64,000 nucleotides of DNA from Marinimicrobium agarilyticum DSM 16975 (GCF_000423345.1 NZ_AUHU01000003.1:434001-498000); one strand, 5' to 3'. Positions 25,549-34,618 are shown, counted from the first letter of the stretch. Made by a program: numbers and translations. Notes: a model not told the origin generated them from the letters alone.

Positions 25549-26778
25549 ATGCCTGGAAGCCGTTACTTTATTATTGTCGGTGTTTTTTTCTGCACACAGT
25601 TCAGCTCCGCATGGGCGGAGGATGTGATGTTGGGCACCAATGTGTCGGACTTCGAGCAGTTTTATAACCGCGGTGGCGGCTCCATCGAGCATGTTCAGTG
25701 CATCTTCTCCAAGCTTGGTTATTCCCCCATCGTTCAGCGAATGCCCTGGCGCCGGGCTCGCCAGGAAGTCTCCACCGGCCGGGTTGACGGATTTTTTACC
25801 GCCATCGCCTCGGTCGAGGTGGACAAGTACGCAACGCTCTCTGCGCCGTTGCTGCTCGAGAACTGGTATTGGTACTGGCCTTCCAATATCGACACGCCTC
25901 AAGACGGGCGCGGCGAGATGCGAATTGGTGCCATACTGGGCAGTCACCAGGCGGTGTGGCTGGACCAGAATGGCTACCCGGTACACTTGCGGGTGAGCAC
26001 CCTCTCTCAGTTGGTCAAGCTCATGATCAGCGGCCGAATTGATACCTTTATTGCCGACCGGGACCACATGGAGGCGACCCTTGCCGAGCTCGCGGTCGGT
26101 CCCGAGCGCTATCAGCGGCGTTTCCTGCGGTATATGCCCCTCGGCGTGTATTTCGGCAATGAGTTCCTGGCGGAACACCCCGGATTTCTCCCCCGATTCA
26201 ATACCCAGGTATTCCCCTGCGCCTCATCGGGTTTTGTGATGTCCGCCGATGAGCAGGCCGAGATTCATTACTGGTTGACGCCCCAGGTGACGCAGTGGCT
26301 TGAGGCGCAGCGAGTGGCACAGATCATTGCGGCCTACAATGAACGACGCGCGGACTGGCCCCCCCACAAGCGGGACCTGCTGGATGAGGAGTGGCGTGAA
26401 GCGTTTCAGACGGGGAATGAGGACGATGTGGCCCGACTGCTGGATAGCGCCCTCTCTGATCAGTTGCGGATGCTCGAGGTGGATAGCGAAGGGTTGGTGA
26501 CCGAACTCATTCTCACGGACCGGCAAGGGCTCAATGTTGCGGTCAGCGACATGACATCGGATTTCTGGCAGGGGGATGAGAGCAAATTCACTCAGGCCCT
26601 GGGGTTGGAGCCGGGCCAGCTTCAGTTCGGCCCGGTCACTTACGATGAGTCCACCCGGTTGTTTCAGGTCCACGTCAGCCGCCCGGTCTATCATCCCGAA
26701 AGCGGTGAGCCCCTCGGTGTCATTATTGTCGGGGTCAACGTGGAAAAGGCCCTCTCGCGATCGCTCAAGGGCCAGTAA
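25549..26778 (+). CDS. Periplasmic solute-binding (SBP family 3-like) protein with C-terminal PDC/Cache-like domain
   Basis: Secreted 409-residue protein. A signal peptide (about 1-23, ending SSAWAED) leads into a family 3 binding-protein fold (about 25-265: PWRRARQEVSTGRVDGFFTA, LGSHQAVWLDQNGYPV, MISGRIDTFIADRD), typical of amino-acid sensors and transporters. After a helical linker, residues about 295-405 resemble a PDC/Cache sensor (LVTELILTDRQGLNVAVSD ... VSRPVYHPESGEPLGVIIVGVNVEKAL), a unit normally found in membrane chemoreceptors. No transporter genes lie next to it and the protein has no TM segment for signalling. GGAG at 25538-25541 sits seven bases before the ATG, and a TATACT -10 candidate lies at 25519-25524. 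Function unknown. Confidence 0.72.
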   Translation: MPGSRYFIIVGVFFCTQFSSAWAEDVMLGTNVSDFEQFYNRGGGSIEHVQCIFSKLGYSPIVQRMPWRRARQEVSTGRVDGFFTAIASVEVDKYATLSAPLLLENWYWYWPSNIDTPQDGRGEMRIGAILGSHQAVWLDQNGYPVHLRVSTLSQLVKLMISGRIDTFIADRDHMEATLAELAVGPERYQRRFLRYMPLGVYFGNEFLAEHPGFLPRFNTQVFPCASSGFVMSADEQAEIHYWLTPQVTQWLEAQRVAQIIAAYNERRADWPPHKRDLLDEEWREAFQTGNEDDVARLLDSALSDQLRMLEVDSEGLVTELILTDRQGLNVAVSDMTSDFWQGDESKFTQALGLEPGQLQFGPVTYDESTRLFQVHVSRPVYHPESGEPLGVIIVGVNVEKALSRSLKGQ

Positions 26779-26788
26779 CACTCGGTCG

Positions 26789-28450
26789 TTATTTCAACGG
26801 CTTATACTTCACTCGCCGGGGCTGAGCGTCCTCGCCCTTACGCTGAACAAAGTCCTCGTGGTATTCGGTGTAGTTGCCCTCAAAGAACACCACCTCGGAA
26901 TCCCCTTCGTACCCCAGAATGTGCGTCGCCACCCGGTCCAGGAACCAACGGTCGTGCGAGATCACCATCACGCAACCGGGGAAGGCCAGAATCGCCTCTT
27001 CCAGCGCGCGCAGGGTTTCGATGTCCAGATCGTTGGAGGGCTCATCCAGCAGCAGTACGTTGGCGCCCTGTTTCAGAGTGTTGGCCAAATGCAGCCGACC
27101 GCGCTCCCCGCCGGAGAGCTCACCCACGCGTTTCTGCTGGTCCGAGCCCTTGAAGTTGAAGCGGCCCACGTAGGAGCGGGAGTTCACTTCGTAGTTGCCG
27201 ATACGCAGAATGTCCTGCCCGTCGGAAATCGCCTCCCAGACGGTCTGATCGTCTTTCAGGTTCTCCCGGCTCTGCTCGACGTAGGCCACATCCACGGTCT
27301 CGCCCAGGGTGATGGTGCCGCTATCCGGCTCTTCGGTGCCGGCGATCATCCGGAACAGGGTGGACTTACCCGCGCCGTTGCCGCCGACAATGCCCACGAC
27401 CGCCCCTTTGGGCACACTCATGGTCAGGTTGTCGATCAGCAGGCGGTCCCCATAGCCCTTGGAAACGTTCTCCAGCTCGATGACCTTGTCGCCCAGCCGC
27501 TCGCCCGGTGGAATGTAGATTTCGTTGGTCTCGTTGCGGGCCTGGAATTCCTGGCTCTGCAGTTCGTCGAACCGCGCCAGACGAGCCTTGTTCTTGCTCT
27601 GGCGGCCCTTCGGGTTCTGCCGGACCCACTCCAGTTCCGCCTTAATGGCTTTCTGATGTGCCGCTTCGGACTTGGACTCCTGCTCCAGGCGTTTTTCTTT
27701 CGCCTCGAGCCAGTCGCTGTAGTTGCCCTCGTAGGGAATGCCGTGGCCGCGGTCCAGTTCCAGAATCCAGCCGGCGGCGTTGTCCAGGAAGTAGCGATCG
27801 TGGGTAATGGCCACCACGGTGCCGGAGAACTTCTGCAGGAACTGCTCCAGCCAGAACACACTCTCGGCGTCCAGGTGGTTGGTGGGTTCGTCCAGCAGGA
27901 GCATGTCGGGCTTGGACAGGAGCAGGCGGCACAGCGCCACGCGGCGGCGCTCCCCACCGGAGAGCTTGGTCACATCCGCGTCCCAGGGTGGCAGGCGCAG
28001 GGCGTCGGCGGCCACTTCCAGCATGTGGTCCAGGTTGTGGGCGTCCCAGGCGGTGATGATATCCTCCAGCTCGCCCTGGCGCTTGGCCAGCGCGTCAAAG
28101 TCCGCATCCGGCTCGGCGTAGGCGGCGTACAGCTGCTCCAGCTCGGCCAGGGCGTCCACCGCTTCGCGCACGCCATCTTCCACGTTGCCACGCACGTCCT
28201 TCTCGGGGTCCAGTTGCGGTTCCTGGGACAGGTAACCCACGGAAATACCCGGCATGGGCCGCGCTTCGCCGTTGTAGTCCTTATCGACCCCGGCCATGAT
28301 TTTCAGCAACGTGGATTTGCCGGCGCCGTTCAGGCCCAAAACGCCAATTTTGGCGCCAGGAAAGAACGACAGGGAAATGTCCTTCAGAATCTCTCGTTTG
28401 GGCGGCACCACCTTGCCAACCCGGTTCATGCTATAGACATACTGCGCCAT
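26789..28450 (-). CDS. ettA: Energy-dependent translational throttle protein EttA (ABC-F)
   Basis: Cytoplasmic ABC-F ATPase that binds the ribosomal E site and gates the first peptide-bond steps according to ATP/ADP level. Two nucleotide-binding domains carry Walker A motifs GLNGAGKST and GGNGAGKST, signature motifs LSGGERRRVALC and LSGGERGRLHLA, and Walker B regions ending LLLDEPTNHLD and LLLDEPSNDLD. The arm and P-site-tRNA-interaction linker (WVRQNPKGRQSKNKARL) lie between them. Start ATG at 28450 gives MAQYVYSM, as in E. coli; GAGGT lies ten bases upstream. Length 553 against 555. Convergent with the binding-protein-like gene, with ten bases between stops. Confidence 0.95.
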   Translation of the reverse strand: MAQYVYSMNRVGKVVPPKREILKDISLSFFPGAKIGVLGLNGAGKSTLLKIMAGVDKDYNGEARPMPGISVGYLSQEPQLDPEKDVRGNVEDGVREAVDALAELEQLYAAYAEPDADFDALAKRQGELEDIITAWDAHNLDHMLEVAADALRLPPWDADVTKLSGGERRRVALCRLLLSKPDMLLLDEPTNHLDAESVFWLEQFLQKFSGTVVAITHDRYFLDNAAGWILELDRGHGIPYEGNYSDWLEAKEKRLEQESKSEAAHQKAIKAELEWVRQNPKGRQSKNKARLARFDELQSQEFQARNETNEIYIPPGERLGDKVIELENVSKGYGDRLLIDNLTMSVPKGAVVGIVGGNGAGKSTLFRMIAGTEEPDSGTITLGETVDVAYVEQSRENLKDDQTVWEAISDGQDILRIGNYEVNSRSYVGRFNFKGSDQQKRVGELSGGERGRLHLANTLKQGANVLLLDEPSNDLDIETLRALEEAILAFPGCVMVISHDRWFLDRVATHILGYEGDSEVVFFEGNYTEYHEDFVQRKGEDAQPRRVKYKPLK

Positions 28451-28606
28451 GGGGGGTAACACCTCATTAAGACGGGATAAACAGACCTACTATAAAGAAT
28501 CGCGCAAGGTACCGAAAGCGCGGGGAGAGTGCAATTGGTGGGGCGGAGCTTGGGCCGGTATACTCCGATGACCAACCGGAATAACCAAAACAGACGGACT
28601 ATTACT

Positions 28607-28981
28607 ATGGATTTCGAAGCAAAAAGGGAAGTTGCTCTGAAAGAGCTCAGTGAATCTGGCGTCCAGAAAGCCAACTTTCGACCTCCTGTCCTAGTACTCG
28701 CCTGGAAGCTTGGACTTAAGCTGCGCCCGCCGCATTACAACACTTTTTGGGCCAATACGCTCTTCAATGGGTGCTGGTTCTGTGTCCTTTGGGGGTTCGC
28801 CATGTGGTTCCTGATCTGGCGCAACCAGGGTATGCCGGTTTTGGGGGCGCTGTTGGCCGCCCTTTTTGCCGGGTTTCTCTTTGGGAGCATGATGGCGGTA
28901 TATTACCGCTGGAGTGCCCGTAAGTGTCGGCTGACCCCATGGGAGGAAATCAACGACACGGAGCCACAGAGTGCCGAATGA
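28607..28981 (+). CDS. Small DUF6404-like membrane protein
   Basis: A 124-residue protein with two predicted TM helices (about 52-70 and 77-97). It fits the DUF6404 pattern: a short helical N-terminus, RPPVLVLAWKLGLKLRPPHY, and hydrophobic hairpin FGSMMAVYYRWSARKCRLTPWEE. Start ATG 28607 gives MDFEAKREVAL; the ribosome site is weak (ACGGAC). Its stop overlaps the next gene's GTG start by 11 bases, indicating translational coupling with the 2H phosphoesterase. Members of this family are uncharacterised and often accompany mobile or accessory genes; function unknown. Confidence 0.75.
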   Translation: MDFEAKREVALKELSESGVQKANFRPPVLVLAWKLGLKLRPPHYNTFWANTLFNGCWFCVLWGFAMWFLIWRNQGMPVLGALLAALFAGFLFGSMMAVYYRWSARKCRLTPWEEINDTEPQSAE

Positions 28982-29690
28982 GCTTTTGAGTCGCTATGAT
29001 TTGATGTGGAGGGACGCCGTCCGGCGGCTGCAGGACGGTCAGTATGAGCTGGATCCGCTTATCAATTCCAGAAATGACACAAGAAGAGGGGTAACGGCGC
29101 TCGCTTATCTCAAAAGTAATCCGTATTTGACGAAGGAAATCGGTGATTTCCTGACTGAGCTGAAGCGCTCGGAGCCCCGCCAGTACTTCTATCCCGAGAG
29201 TGATCTTCATCTGACGGTACTTTCCATTATCAGCTGTGAGCCAGGCTTGCGTTTGGGCGAGCTTGATCGGGAGGCTTACTCAAAGACCTTCAGGCGTGCC
29301 GTGCAGAATGCAGGTTCGATAAAGATTCATTTCAGAGGTGTGACCGCTTCCCCTTCCTGCATTCTGATTCAGGGATTTCCTGAAGGTGAGGGGCTTGGCC
29401 GTATTCGAGACCGGCTTCGGGAAGCGTTTGGTGCATCGGGGCTGAAAACCTCAATTGATGCCCGGTATAAGGTGTCGACGGCACACGCGACGGTACTTCG
29501 GTTTCGCTCTCCGATACGTGACGCAGAGTTGTTGCTCAAAACTCTGTCGCCCTACAGGGCCCATCACTTCGGGACCCTTGAAGTTGACGAGGTTGGGCTG
29601 GTTTTCAACAATTGGTATCAAAACCAGTGGGCAACGACGCCGCTTTCTTGTGCGGGGCTTGGCAATACGAAGGAGCATACCAGCTTCTAA
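28971..29690 (+). CDS. 2H phosphoesterase superfamily protein (LigT/2'-5' RNA ligase-like)
   Basis: Cytoplasmic protein of 239 residues carrying the two HxT motifs that define the 2H superfamily: LHLTVLS (about residue 82) and AHATVLRF (about residue 170), spaced about 90 residues apart as in LigT and related cyclic phosphodiesterases. The likely chemistry is hydrolysis or ligation at 2',3'-cyclic or 2'-5' phosphodiester bonds in RNA or nucleotides. The GTG at 28971 has GGAG at 28960-28963. It overlaps the preceding DUF6404-like gene. An N-terminal helical extension (about 60 residues) precedes the core. The substrate is unknown; the superfamily also includes viral enzymes that cut 2'-5' oligoadenylate. 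Confidence 0.78.
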   Translation: MPNELLSRYDLMWRDAVRRLQDGQYELDPLINSRNDTRRGVTALAYLKSNPYLTKEIGDFLTELKRSEPRQYFYPESDLHLTVLSIISCEPGLRLGELDREAYSKTFRRAVQNAGSIKIHFRGVTASPSCILIQGFPEGEGLGRIRDRLREAFGASGLKTSIDARYKVSTAHATVLRFRSPIRDAELLLKTLSPYRAHHFGTLEVDEVGLVFNNWYQNQWATTPLSCAGLGNTKEHTSF

Positions 29691-29862
29691 TGCAAAGTCT
29701 GGTTAGGGTAACCGACTCCATGGCACATTGGAGCGTGTGCGACTCAACGGCGTATACGCGCTGTTTACATTCCGGATGCTTTCGGCGAGAGTTGTGTTGC
29801 CGACATGGTTTTCGACGGTTTCCGCGAATTAGCCCGTAACGTTTAACTTTTAGAGAAAAGCC

Positions 29863-30141
29863 ATGAAATCCGTACTCAGACGACTGTTTTCTCCCATTCT
29901 CAATTATTTTGAAGCGGGGGAAGAGGAATACAGCTACAAAGCCTCCCATCGGACCATTTTGCTGGTGGTGGGTGCACTTTTTGTCGTGCTGTCGCTGATT
30001 TCGCTCGTGGCCGCCTTGGCGGCGGGGACTATCGGGGCGTTGATTCCCTTTGTGGTGTTCTTTGGGGCCGGCGTTGTCTGCCTGGCCGTTGGCGGCCTGG
30101 GGAACAACCGGGCGGTGTCCAAGATTTGGGGCAACAAGTAG
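29863..30141 (+). CDS. Small two-helix membrane protein, 92 aa
   Basis: Unrecognised inner-membrane protein. A short basic N-terminus (MKSVLRRLFSPIL) and an acidic patch (EAGEEEY) precede two strongly hydrophobic helices (about 31-53 and 57-78), then a short positively charged tail. GAGAAAAG lies a few bases before the ATG. It stands alone between the 2H phosphoesterase gene and the GH95 gene, in the same direction as both. Confidence 0.65.
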   Translation: MKSVLRRLFSPILNYFEAGEEEYSYKASHRTILLVVGALFVVLSLISLVAALAAGTIGALIPFVVFFGAGVVCLAVGGLGNNRAVSKIWGNK

Positions 30142-30244
30142 AGAAGCATTTGGTTTTTCTATATAAAAACTGATTTGCATGTGAATTTTTCGGTGGTTTG
30201 CGCTATTCTCCTCTGACCAATATTAGAAAGTGAGAGAGGCCATT

Positions 30245-32773
30245 ATGATAAAAATATCCCGAGCACTGCGCCTTAAGGCGTTTCTGACCACTGTGGCGAT
30301 TGGCGGGCTCGGCCTGCTGGTCGCTTGCCAGCCCACCTCGGAGCAAGGCGAAACCCAAGTCACCGCGACCCAACCCCCGGAGCTCTGGTATCCGGAGCCC
30401 GCCGCCGACTGGAACGCCGCATTGCCCGTGGGCAATGGTCGACTGGGCGCCATGGTATTCGGTGGCGTGGACCGCGAAGTCCTGCAACTGAATGAGGACA
30501 CTGTCTGGGCCGGTGGCCCCAACAACAACGTCACCCCCTCGCTCAAGCCCCACCTGGAAAAGGTCGCGGAGCTGGTTCTCGCCAACCAACACCTGGAAGC
30601 CCAGCAACTGGCTGACAAGCACATTCAGTCTACCAACGACGGCATGCCCTACCAGACAGTGGGCCGCCTCATCATCGACCCGTTGCACGCCGAACAAAGC
30701 CAGAACTACCGTCGTTCTCTGGACATCAACCGCGCCTTGGCTCACGTCAGCTACGACATCGACGGAGTCACCTATGGGCGGGAGACTTTTTCGGCCTTGT
30801 CCGCCCCGGTTATCGTCACTCGCCTGAGCGCGAGCGAGGCTGGCCAATTGAATCTTGATCTGGGCTTCAGTAGCCCGATGCGGCACACCGTCTCGGTGAA
30901 CGACGAACGCCTGCGGGTGAATGGTTTCGGCGGTGATCACGAAGGCGTCGACGGCAAAATCCGGTTCACCGCTCTGGTAAAACCGGTGCTGGAAGGGGGC
31001 ACGCTGGAATCCACAGAGCAGGGCCTGCGTATTCGCGGGGCGGACCAGGTCACCCTATACACCGCCATCGCCACCAATTTCGTCCACTACGATGATGTCT
31101 CCGCCGATCCGACGGCCAGGGCCGAGCAGCAGCTGGCTGAAGCGCTGCAACGCTCTTACGAGCAGATCCGCTCGGCGCATATCGCGGCGTATCAGGAGCA
31201 GTTCGACCGCGTCAGCCTGGATCTTGGGCGTACCGAGGCAGCGACTCAGCCCACCGACCAGCGGGTGGCCCGCTTCAGTGAACAACATGACCCGCAGTTG
31301 GCCGCGCTCTACTTTCAGTTCGGCCGCTATCTGTTGATCAGCAGCTCTCAGCCCGGCACTCAGCCGGCCAACCTGCAGGGCATCTGGAATGAACACACCA
31401 ACCCGCCGTGGGATAGCAAGTACACCCTGAACATCAACGCGGAAATGAACTACTGGCCGGCCGAGTCCACCAACTTGTCCGAACTGCAGGACCCGTTTTT
31501 CGCCATGCTGGAAGACCTGTCAGTGACCGGGAAGGAGAGCGCCAGCAAGCTCTACGGCGCCGATGGCTGGATGGTGCATCACAACACCGATATCTGGCGC
31601 ATCACCGGGCAGGTGGACGGCGCCCGCGTCTGGGGACAATGGCTGGGCGGTGCCGCCTGGTTGACGCAGCACATCGGCTATCGCTACCACCACACCGGCG
31701 ATGAAGCTTTCCTGGCGAAATACTATCCCGTTCTGCGCGAGGCGGCTCGCTTTTACGCGGATATGCTCGTGGAAGATCCCGACACCGGCTGGCTCGTGCT
31801 GGTGCCCTCAAACTCTCCCGAGAACGATTACCTCCATCGGGACGACGATGTAGAAGCCGCGATCGATGCGGGCATCACCATGGACAACCAGCTGATGTTC
31901 GATCTCTTTTCTCTGGTGATGGAAGCGTCAGACGTCCTTGAGCAGGACGCCGAGTTTGCCGCGCAGCTTGAGCGTCTGCGGGCGCAACTGCCGCCCATGC
32001 AAATTGGTCAATACGGCCAACTTCAGGAATGGATGCAGGACTGGGACAGCCCGGAAGACAAGCACCGGCACGTCTCTCATCTGTACGGCCTGCACCCGAG
32101 CAACCAGATCTCCCCCTACCGCACCCCCGAACTGTTCAGCGCCGTGCGCACCAGTATGGAAATGCGCGGTGACGCTTCCACTGGCTGGTCCATGGGTTGG
32201 AAGGTCGGCCTCTGGGCCCGCCTTCAGGATGGCAACCGCGCCTATAAACTGTTGAACGACCAACTGACCCTCGTTGGGGAAACCACGGTCACGGAGGGCG
32301 GCGGTACCTACCCGAACCTGCTGGATGCCCACCCACCGTTCCAGATCGACGGTAACTTCGGCGTTACGGCCGGCATCGCCGAAATGTTTGTTCAGAGTCA
32401 CGACGGTGCCATCCACCTCTTGCCCGCGCTGCCGGACGCCTGGCCCGAGGGCAAAGTCACCGGGCTGGTGACCCGAGGGGGCTTTGTGGTCGATCTGGCA
32501 TGGGATGAAGGCAAGGTCCAAACGCTGACCCTGCACTCTCGTCTGGGCGGCCCCGTGAGATTGCGCATGGCCAAAGGGCTCAAACCGGAAGCCGACGTGC
32601 CGCTGCGGCGCGTGGTCGAAGGCTCTGACCCGGAGAACCCACTGATGCAGGTGCCCGAAGTCCCCGAACCGATCGTGCATGCGCCTGAGAAAGTGGCACC
32701 GGCCGGTGTGGCCGACACACAGCTGTGGGAGCTGGATACCCAGAAAGGCCAGACAATACATCTGGCGTTCTGA
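30245..32773 (+). CDS. GH95 family lipoprotein (alpha-L-fucosidase or alpha-L-galactosidase)
   Basis: Retaining or inverting status follows the family (GH95 is inverting); activity is removal of alpha-L-fucosyl or alpha-L-galactosyl side groups, for example from xyloglucan or marine glycans. The signal ends GLLVACQP, a lipobox, so the enzyme is membrane anchored. The N-terminal domain begins LWYPEPAADWNAALPVGNGRLGAM. Catalytic-region motifs are visible: NLQGIWNEH, NINAEMNYW (the paired asparagines), PSNSPEN and QIDGNFGVTAGIAEM (the general-base aspartate region). Length 842 is normal. ATG 30245 is chosen over the upstream GTG; GAGAGAGG precedes it. Fucosidase versus galactosidase specificity cannot be settled from sequence alone. 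Confidence 0.88.
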   Translation: MIKISRALRLKAFLTTVAIGGLGLLVACQPTSEQGETQVTATQPPELWYPEPAADWNAALPVGNGRLGAMVFGGVDREVLQLNEDTVWAGGPNNNVTPSLKPHLEKVAELVLANQHLEAQQLADKHIQSTNDGMPYQTVGRLIIDPLHAEQSQNYRRSLDINRALAHVSYDIDGVTYGRETFSALSAPVIVTRLSASEAGQLNLDLGFSSPMRHTVSVNDERLRVNGFGGDHEGVDGKIRFTALVKPVLEGGTLESTEQGLRIRGADQVTLYTAIATNFVHYDDVSADPTARAEQQLAEALQRSYEQIRSAHIAAYQEQFDRVSLDLGRTEAATQPTDQRVARFSEQHDPQLAALYFQFGRYLLISSSQPGTQPANLQGIWNEHTNPPWDSKYTLNINAEMNYWPAESTNLSELQDPFFAMLEDLSVTGKESASKLYGADGWMVHHNTDIWRITGQVDGARVWGQWLGGAAWLTQHIGYRYHHTGDEAFLAKYYPVLREAARFYADMLVEDPDTGWLVLVPSNSPENDYLHRDDDVEAAIDAGITMDNQLMFDLFSLVMEASDVLEQDAEFAAQLERLRAQLPPMQIGQYGQLQEWMQDWDSPEDKHRHVSHLYGLHPSNQISPYRTPELFSAVRTSMEMRGDASTGWSMGWKVGLWARLQDGNRAYKLLNDQLTLVGETTVTEGGGTYPNLLDAHPPFQIDGNFGVTAGIAEMFVQSHDGAIHLLPALPDAWPEGKVTGLVTRGGFVVDLAWDEGKVQTLTLHSRLGGPVRLRMAKGLKPEADVPLRRVVEGSDPENPLMQVPEVPEPIVHAPEKVAPAGVADTQLWELDTQKGQTIHLAF

Positions 32774-32898
32774 TTTTTCCCGGTATTGGAATACGCAGGG
32801 CCGCAAGGATTGCAGTCCCTCTTGCCACCATCTTATACTTCTCAGACTCCCCCGCGGAAGGGGCATAAAAATGACATGGCAGCGCATGGAGAATTTCA

Positions 32899-34323
32899 AT
32901 GAAAATGGGGATGTTTCACCTCGCAACGCATTTTTTCACCGCTCTTTTCTTTCTCCTTTTGGCGTTCCATGCCTCAAGCGAGCCGGAGCCAGGCTTTGAT
33001 TGTGAGAAGGCTTCGAACTTCGTAGAGGTCGCCATTTGTGAAGACACCTTCCTTGCCAGCCTGGATGTGTACCTTAATGTCCTTTACCGTCAGTATTCGA
33101 ATTTGAGTTTTTCTCCAGAAAGCCTGAAAGCTCAACAAATTACGTGGCTCAAAGAGCGCAACGCCTGTCAGACCCGTGAATGTGTAAAGACGAAGTACTT
33201 GGATCGAGTCCAGGACATCATTCAGGGCGCGCAAAATATTGATGAAAACTTCACTGCACTCGATCCTGCTGTTGTTGTGGAAAAGTTTCAGGGACATATG
33301 GAAAAGATGGCGGCAAGCGGAGCGATCATACCCCGCAGGGAGAATCCTTTCCTGCCCCCGCTTCCAGTTGAACCGCGTAGTGCTCAAATTGAGTCCTTCG
33401 AGCGAAAAGGCACAGAGAAATATGTTTTTCAGTATCGTTACAATCTGAAACATGAGACTTCCTCTGCTGGGTCTTTTAATGGGTCTTTCGTGGTGAATTC
33501 CTCGGGTGAGCTGCTAAGCGTAGACACGGTTGAGAAAACCGAAATGCAGACGCTGGGGGTCCCTGGCTCAAGTCGTACCTCCAGTCCCACTCGCAGTCCG
33601 GTTCTCAGGCCCACCTCTTCGATGAGGCGAATGGAGGTTGAAATGCCCAGCCGTCCCAGCCGCCCCGGAAGTGGCGCACCGAGCTTTAGCGGGACTGCGA
33701 ATAATAGTGGCAGAGATACAAACGCTTCGGAAAAAGCAGCATTCAAGAACGACAGTGCGGACCTTGGGGTAACCCATGACGTGTTGAAGGATGCCGCTGA
33801 CGAGGGCTTTGGTGACGCTGAGAGAGCGCTGACCTTCTTTGCCGTCAAGCCGCACAAATCCATATCAGGGGCGGGAGTGCTCCCGTGTGATCGTCATGAT
33901 GGCCTGTTGTACCTGCTCAAAGGCAGTGACGGTTATGATCGTATTGAGTGTAGCTGGGGTCACGAAGTGATTGACGTTAGCGACGGCAACGATCACATCG
34001 ATGGTGGCTGGGGAAACGAGATCATTGTCGCGGGTGAGGGCACCGATACGATTTTGGGAAGCTGGGGAGACGAAGTGATCTACCCCGGACCCGGCAACGA
34101 CGAAATTGATGGTAGCTGGGGGAATCTGATCCTCATTTATGGAAAAGACTGGGGCACTGACACCGTGGAGGGTGAGTGTTCTCTGATCATATTTTCAAAG
34201 GAAAACAAGCCGGAAGACCTGGTGTGGAAAGACAACAAAACCCTATTCAACCAAACGAACGGAGGGTCCATTCAGCTTGACAGTGCTTGCTCGGAGACCT
34301 TTTATTCCAGCCGGTCATTCTAG
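32899..34323 (+). CDS. Secreted LprI-like domain fused to RTX-like repeats
   Basis: Exported 474-residue protein with an unusual layout. After a signal peptide (ends AFHASSEPE), residues about 32-105 match the LprI/DUF1311 pattern with paired cysteines (FDCEKASNFVEVAICED ... LKERNACQTRECVKTKYLDRVQ), a domain described in lysozyme-inhibitor lipoproteins. A beta-rich segment and a Ser/Pro/Arg-rich linker (about 215-275) follow. Residues about 340-415 hold four 18-residue RTX-like repeats of form GxGNDxIxGxWGNExI, expected to bind calcium. No type I secretion genes are nearby. GGAG at 32888-32891 supports the start. Base composition is lower in GC than its neighbours, suggesting later arrival. 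Role unknown; cell-surface defence or adhesion is speculation. Confidence 0.7.
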   Translation: MKMGMFHLATHFFTALFFLLLAFHASSEPEPGFDCEKASNFVEVAICEDTFLASLDVYLNVLYRQYSNLSFSPESLKAQQITWLKERNACQTRECVKTKYLDRVQDIIQGAQNIDENFTALDPAVVVEKFQGHMEKMAASGAIIPRRENPFLPPLPVEPRSAQIESFERKGTEKYVFQYRYNLKHETSSAGSFNGSFVVNSSGELLSVDTVEKTEMQTLGVPGSSRTSSPTRSPVLRPTSSMRRMEVEMPSRPSRPGSGAPSFSGTANNSGRDTNASEKAAFKNDSADLGVTHDVLKDAADEGFGDAERALTFFAVKPHKSISGAGVLPCDRHDGLLYLLKGSDGYDRIECSWGHEVIDVSDGNDHIDGGWGNEIIVAGEGTDTILGSWGDEVIYPGPGNDEIDGSWGNLILIYGKDWGTDTVEGECSLIIFSKENKPEDLVWKDNKTLFNQTNGGSIQLDSACSETFYSSRSF

Positions 34324-34516
34324 AATACTCGAAACGTAAGTGAGTGCTTGCTCGCTGGTTGGGCCTCGGTTTGGCGTCACGGCGTGGCGCCTGTGCTGGC
34401 TAACCCGGTTGTCCCGACTCATCGGGCCCCATGTCTCATGCATTCGCCTCCACAAAGGGCCATCCACCCCATGCCAATTAATGTGGTCGACTAGACTCTC
34501 TGCTGATTAACCCCTA

Positions 34517-34530
34517 TGATTGCGCTAACA
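34517..34530. promoter_or_regulatory. Putative LacI-family operator upstream of the symporter-GH94 genes
   Basis: TGATTGCGCTAACA is an imperfect 14-bp palindrome with the central CG and the GCGCTAACA half typical of LacI-family sites (compare TGTTAGCGCTAACA). It lies 88 bases before the symporter start, in an otherwise featureless 295-base gap. Confidence 0.4.
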
Positions 34531-34618
34531 TCCGGCGGTGCCGCCCCTTTCGGCGGGGCTGAATGGCGCCCGGAACGGACAACGACCCGACGATATAACA
34601 ACAAACCAGGAGATGACC

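Noticed and set aside
26576-28459. 627-codon plus-strand frame antisense to ettA
   Set aside because: Long open frame caused by codon bias of ettA on the other strand; its composition is low complexity and shows no domain.
29612-29839. 75-codon plus-strand frame
   Set aside because: It overlaps the end of the 2H phosphoesterase gene, is cysteine-rich without pattern and has no ribosome site.
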